From UBA11889 sp002313255 (GTDB lineage: Bacteria > Pseudomonadota > Gammaproteobacteria > Pseudomonadales > Azotimanducaceae), in assembly GCA_913045265.1 (NCBI GenBank), contig CAJWQX010000007.1:1-64000 (forward strand): a stretch of DNA of 64,000 nt, read 5' to 3'. Positions within the stretch are counted from its first letter, which is position 1; each line of letters opens with the position of its first letter. Both the position numbers and the translations under genes were made by a program. Of the stretch, positions 60,528 through 64,000 are shown in pieces. The notes below the pieces were generated by a model, which was not told the origin of the DNA, made no database searches, and saw only the letters and a list, made by a program, of their open reading frames with translations.

Positions 60528-61759
60528 ATGACCCCCTCGGAGGCGAGTTGAATGACCTCGTCCTCGTTATACCCGAGAACGCGGGTCAGTACGTCCATGG
60601 TGTGCTCGGAGAGACACGGCGCGCCGTGAGTCATCTCCCAGTCGGTTTTCGAGAAATGCACGGGTTGTCCGTCGACTCGGACCTCACCCATCTCGCGATG
60701 ACGAACGGTCGGCCAGAGCCCAAACGATCCGGTTGCCGGGTCGCGATCGATTCGTTCTTCGGGTGTAAGGACGGCGGCTACAGGAACTCGGACGTTTTGG
60801 AGCGCGGTTTCGATCTCATATTTCGTTTGGTCTTCGGTCCAGCCGCGCAGGCGTTGATCAAGCGCGTCTTGATGGTTGAGCCGATCCTCGAGCGTGGCGA
60901 ACGCTTTGTCTGTTAACCAGGGACGTTGAATAACGGAACAGAGCGAATCCCAATCCGATTCGTTACGGCACGCGATCGCCACCCATTCGTCGTTGCCGAG
61001 GGTGGGGTAAATACCGTGGGGTGCCATGGGCGGCCATTGGTTACGATTGGAATGCGGCGAACCTTCTCGCCGCATTGGATTTGCATTGATGGTCCAATCC
61101 AGCAGCGCGGGCCCGTGGAGAGTTAACGCCGATTCTGTACAAGCCAGATCGACCCACTGGCCCTCGCCCGTCTTTTGACGGTGCAATAAGGCCAACATGA
61201 TAGCCATGGCCATGTAGTGGGCGCCGGTGTGATCCATAAATGAATAGCCCCAGCCGGCGGGCTCTAAACCGGGGAGTCCAGAGCTGAAAGTAAGACCCGA
61301 GACGGCCTGCACAATGGGGCCCCAGGTTCGAAAGTCGCTATAGGGTCCGACGTGTCCGAAGCCACAGTTGGACACGTAGACGATGTCCGGCTTGATGGCT
61401 TTGAGTTGTTCGTATCCAAAGCCCCATCTTTCGAGTACACCCTTGGCGAAGTTTTCGCTCACGACATCGGATACTCGAACGAGTTCAGCGAGAATTTCCT
61501 TTGCCTTTTCGTCGCGAAGATTAAGCGTAATACCGAGCTTGTCGGTGTTGTGATTATTGAATGCACCGCCAAGGTCAATGCCTCGCCGATCATCGATAAA
61601 CGGCGCGGTGCCCCGGAGAATATCCCAACGGCCGTCGCGGACCGGATCTTCGATTCGGATGACCTCCGCGCCGAATGACGCTAACCATTTGGTTGCGCCG
61701 GCGCCCGCTAGCTGGCCGGTAAAGTCGCAGATCCGGAAGGAAGACAAAGCTCCCGGCAT
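60524..61759 (-). CDS. Class III (CaiB/BaiF) CoA-transferase family protein, Asp replaced
   Basis: A 411-residue protein from an ATG preceded by AGAGGAGA. MPGALSSFRICDFTGQLAGAGATKWLASFGAEVIRIE starts the fold; LGITLNLRDEKAKEIL and DVVSENFAKGVLERWGFGYEQL follow. At the active site it reads TWGPIVQAVSGL, with Gly147 where the Asp should be. It is the middle gene of three, flanked by two paralogues that keep the Asp, so a mixed complex or a non-transferase role is possible. Confidence 0.9.
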   Translation of the reverse strand: MPGALSSFRICDFTGQLAGAGATKWLASFGAEVIRIEDPVRDGRWDILRGTAPFIDDRRGIDLGGAFNNHNTDKLGITLNLRDEKAKEILAELVRVSDVVSENFAKGVLERWGFGYEQLKAIKPDIVYVSNCGFGHVGPYSDFRTWGPIVQAVSGLTFSSGLPGLEPAGWGYSFMDHTGAHYMAMAIMLALLHRQKTGEGQWVDLACTESALTLHGPALLDWTINANPMRREGSPHSNRNQWPPMAPHGIYPTLGNDEWVAIACRNESDWDSLCSVIQRPWLTDKAFATLEDRLNHQDALDQRLRGWTEDQTKYEIETALQNVRVPVAAVLTPEERIDRDPATGSFGLWPTVRHREMGEVRVDGQPVHFSKTDWEMTHGAPCLSEHTMDVLTRVLGYNEDEVIQLASEGVI

Positions 61760-61776
61760 GGGGCGTTTCTCCTCTT

Positions 61777-62976
61777 TTAGGCGACGATGCCGGATTGGCG
61801 TAGTGCAGTAATTTCTTTTGTCTCGAGACCGAGCTCTTCGGCGAGGACGTCGTCGGTGTGCTCGCCTAGCAACGGCGCGCGTTCGATCTCCACTTCGGAT
61901 TCAGAGAGTCGTGGTGCAAAACCGAGCAAAGGCACTTCCCCGTGACCGGGGTGATCGATGTGGTGAATGAATCCGCGCTCGACGAGATGAGGATCGCTAT
62001 GCAATTCTTCTGTATCCAAGCATGCTGAGCAAGGTACGCCGGCATCACCGAGAATTTGCATCACATCGTGCTTGGTGCGTTCGCTCGTCCACGCAGTGAA
62101 GATGTCGTGCAATGCATCAGCATTTTCGCGCCGCTCTTCCAAGCCCGCGAAGCGTTCGTCGACGATAAGGTCTGAACGGTCGATCGCAACGCAAAGTTCG
62201 TCCCATTGCCCGGCGGTAATCGGCATGATGTAGACCCAGTCGTTCGGACCAAAAGGTTTGCACGGGTAGATGTTGACGGGTGGTAGTCCCTGAACGTTGC
62301 CATTACGGCGCGTCGCTTGGGAGCCCCACTTGGACCCGGTCGCGATGCGCGTACGCATGTAGTAGGTCATTGCCTCCTGCATCGAGATTTCTATTTCTTG
62401 TCCATTCCCCGAGCGGAGTTTTTGTATATAAGCGGCCAGAATAGCCATGCCGAGCTGGACCCCGGTCCCAGAATCGCCCGTTGTCGGGCCCGGTACCAGC
62501 GGCGCGCCGTTCGCTTCACCGGTAACCGAGAACGCACCGGCCGCCGCCTGCGCGATCATGTCGTAGCTCTTATAGTGCGAGTAGGGTCCTGACGTTCCGA
62601 ATCCCTTGAGTCGAGCGTAAATAAGCGATGGGTGTACCGCTTTGAGCGTTTCGTAATCGACCTTGAGACGTTCTGCAACCCCGGGTCCATAGTTTTCGAC
62701 GAACACGTCGAAGCGCGGAACTAATTGAAGCAGTAGATCGTGGCCTTCCGTTGAAGCGAGATTGAGTGCCATGCTCCGCTTGTTGGCATTCCAATTACAG
62801 AAATACGCGGAATAGTCTCGGTTCGGGCTTAAGCCGACCGCCCGGCCCGGATCACCGTCGCCTGGCGGTTCAATCTTGACGACCTCGGCACCGAGCCACG
62901 CCAGCGCTTGGGTGCACGACGTTCCGGCCTCGTACTGCGTCATGTCGAGAATGCGCATTCCTTCTAGAGCAGGCAT
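61777..62976 (-). CDS. Class III (CaiB/BaiF) CoA-transferase, canonical
   Basis: A 399-residue protein from the ATG at 62976, chosen because it has GAGGGAA upstream and gives MPALEGMRILDMTQYEAG; the frame is open 26 codons further. The active site SYDMIAQAAAG keeps the catalytic Asp as D139. KRSMALNLASTEGHDLL and DVFVENYGPGVAERL are typical. It is first in the run of three CoA-transferases and follows an enoyl-CoA hydratase gene by about 120 bases. The substrate is unknown. Confidence 0.92.
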   Translation of the reverse strand: MPALEGMRILDMTQYEAGTSCTQALAWLGAEVVKIEPPGDGDPGRAVGLSPNRDYSAYFCNWNANKRSMALNLASTEGHDLLLQLVPRFDVFVENYGPGVAERLKVDYETLKAVHPSLIYARLKGFGTSGPYSHYKSYDMIAQAAAGAFSVTGEANGAPLVPGPTTGDSGTGVQLGMAILAAYIQKLRSGNGQEIEISMQEAMTYYMRTRIATGSKWGSQATRRNGNVQGLPPVNIYPCKPFGPNDWVYIMPITAGQWDELCVAIDRSDLIVDERFAGLEERRENADALHDIFTAWTSERTKHDVMQILGDAGVPCSACLDTEELHSDPHLVERGFIHHIDHPGHGEVPLLGFAPRLSESEVEIERAPLLGEHTDDVLAEELGLETKEITALRQSGIVA

Positions 62977-63098
62977 CCAATTCCCTCGAGTTTTCCCAGA
63001 AAGACGCCTTAGTGAACACCCTGACGGTCGCGTGATCAACGACTGTCGCGGCATGAAGTCTTACAGAAGACTAATTCGGGTTCGTTTAAGCGATGTCG

Positions 63099-63833
63099 TT
63101 ATTGACCCTTGAAGACTGGGCGTCTTTTTTCTCGAAAGGCGACCCGTCCTTCCGCTCCGTCCTCGGAGTCGCGGACGGAAAGTAACGACGTACGTGCCAG
63201 GGCTCCTGCTTCTGCTGGACTCTTGTTAAGGGTTTCTAACGAAAAGTTCTTTAACGTTTCGACAACCAGCGGTGCTGAGTCGACCAGAATGTTGGCGAGC
63301 TCGTTCGCTACCTCGAGTTCAGTCCCCGGCGGGACGACTCGGTTGACCATGCCCATTTCTTGTGCACGCTCTGCCGTCACGTCTTGCCCGAGCAACATGA
63401 ATTCCATTGCGAATTTGTGCGGTATGCGAGCGACGGCACTTGCGATTAATCCGCCAGTAAAACCGACTTGCGCTTCGGGGTACTTAAAGACGGTCGTTTC
63501 CGACGCGACAACCAGATCGCACATCTGGACGATGACGTATGCACCGCCGATGCACCACCCGTGCACGGCAGCGATCACAGGTTTATCTAAGGCGACGCCA
63601 ATGCTCGGGACGCCACGCCACAGTTCGCCAGGTGGATCTTTGATATCCGCACCGACGGAAAAGGCGCGATCACCCGCTGCATGCAGAATGGCGACGCGGT
63701 CGTCCGAATCGGCGAACCGTTGCCAAGATGCTTCCAATCCGTCGACGACCGCAGAATCCAACGCGTTCATACGATCGGTCCGATCGATCGTAACCGTTGC
63801 GATTCGGTTAGCGGACTCGTAATTGACGCTCAC
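63099..63833 (-). CDS. Enoyl-CoA hydratase/isomerase
   Basis: A 244-residue crotonase-fold protein from a GTG overlapping the stop of the upstream gene (GTGA). ATVTIDRTDRMNALDSAVVDGLE, then the oxyanion segment DRAFSVGADIKDPPGELW and the second HGWCIGGAYVIVQMCDLVVASE with FKYPEAQVGFTGGLIASAVARI. The Glu that aligns with the hydratase catalytic pair is present in YPEAQVG. Together with the partial upstream crotonase gene and three CoA-transferases it forms a minus-strand unit. Confidence 0.92.
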   Translation of the reverse strand: MSVNYESANRIATVTIDRTDRMNALDSAVVDGLEASWQRFADSDDRVAILHAAGDRAFSVGADIKDPPGELWRGVPSIGVALDKPVIAAVHGWCIGGAYVIVQMCDLVVASETTVFKYPEAQVGFTGGLIASAVARIPHKFAMEFMLLGQDVTAERAQEMGMVNRVVPPGTELEVANELANILVDSAPLVVETLKNFSLETLNKSPAEAGALARTSLLSVRDSEDGAEGRVAFREKRRPVFKGQ

Positions 63834-64000
63834 GACTCGTCAAGCCAGGCGTTAAAGGTTGCTGGGCGTTTCTCGTGGAAGGCGGTGACTCCTTCTCGAG
63901 AGTCCGGATGATGGTCCGAGATCGCGGTCTTTGCCGCAATTTCGTCAAGGGACTGTTCCCAGGACATTTCGGCCGCGTTGTAGATCGATCGCTTGAGCAA
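63830..64000 (-). CDS. Enoyl-CoA hydratase-like protein, C-terminal end only
   Basis: The last 57 codons of a gene whose start lies beyond the right edge. The sequence LLKRSIYNAAEMSWEQSLDE followed by DHHPDSREGVTAFHEKRPATF is the typical C-terminal tail of crotonase-family proteins (the E/D-x2-E-G-x2-AF-x-EKR-x-P-x-F pattern). The stop overlaps the start of the next gene. It would be the third crotonase of this region. Confidence 0.88.
   Translation of the reverse strand: MLKRSIYNAAEMSWEQSLDEIAAKTAISDHHPDSREGVTAFHEKRPATFNAWLDES

Noticed and set aside
1..64000. tRNA, rRNA, CRISPR arrays, insertion sequences
   Set aside because: I looked for T-arm-like motifs, regularly spaced repeats, transposase motifs and terminal inverted repeats in the gaps and saw none; a tRNAscan or Infernal run would settle small RNAs.

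Overview
The window is 64 kb of a bacterial chromosome that reads as an uncultured, probably marine, gammaproteobacterium. I base this on gene content and order (ubiE-ubiJ-ubiB next to tatABC, hslVU with a DUF971 gene, a SPOR-domain gene beside priA, ntrBC, gltBD, secB-trmL), on ordinary gammaproteobacterial protein families, and on a selenocysteine-containing GrdB-like gene, a family I know from marine gammaproteobacteria. I found no rRNA, tRNA, CRISPR array, insertion sequence or prophage. Coding density is very high; most neighbours touch or overlap by 4 bases.

Layout. 0-5.3 kb: a partial secreted protein, two tandem DUF6644-like membrane proteins, a DUF6265-like exported protein, a SpoIIE phosphatase fused to a STAS domain, and an unusually GC-rich class III CoA-transferase gene. 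5.5-15.2 kb: ppdK, an aldehyde dehydrogenase, a methyltransferase, MOSC and HAD proteins, a YbjQ-like protein, a nucleoside hydrolase, an alpha/beta hydrolase with Cys at the nucleophile position, yggX and mutY. 15.3-48.2 kb: a housekeeping backbone (hisB, a YibQ-type deacetylase, envC, gpmI, a rhodanese, secB, trmL, ntrC-ntrB, a TusA-like protein with a PP-loop thiolase, dtd, tatABC, ubiBJE, hslUV, priA, rpmE, an M48 protease, a MAPEG protein, PBP1A, aroK-aroB, gltD-gltB). From memory, this follows the order of the Pseudomonas aeruginosa chromosome from mutY to gltBD, but with many genes missing (hisHAF, ctpA, glnA, thiI, argS, pilMNOPQ). 48.9-50.4 kb: a NUDIX hydrolase and mdh.

50.4-64 kb is an accessory catabolic region. 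It holds a GrdB-family selenoprotein whose gene has an in-frame UGA followed by a SECIS-like hairpin, six class III (CaiB/BaiF) CoA-transferases, an acyl-CoA synthetase, three enoyl-CoA hydratase/isomerases (one cut by the window edge), an amidohydrolase and a small three-cysteine protein of unknown function. The genes form at least three tight transcription units and look like one or more pathways that activate, transfer and hydrate CoA thioesters. The substrates cannot be read from the sequence.

The main points for a second look are the selenoprotein, the CoA-transferase set with alternating presence and absence of the catalytic Asp, the 106-bp antisense overlap of hisB with a deacetylase gene, the TusA/PP-loop pair standing about where thiI lies in Pseudomonas, NtrC-like boxes upstream of ntrB, and a structured leader upstream of gltB.
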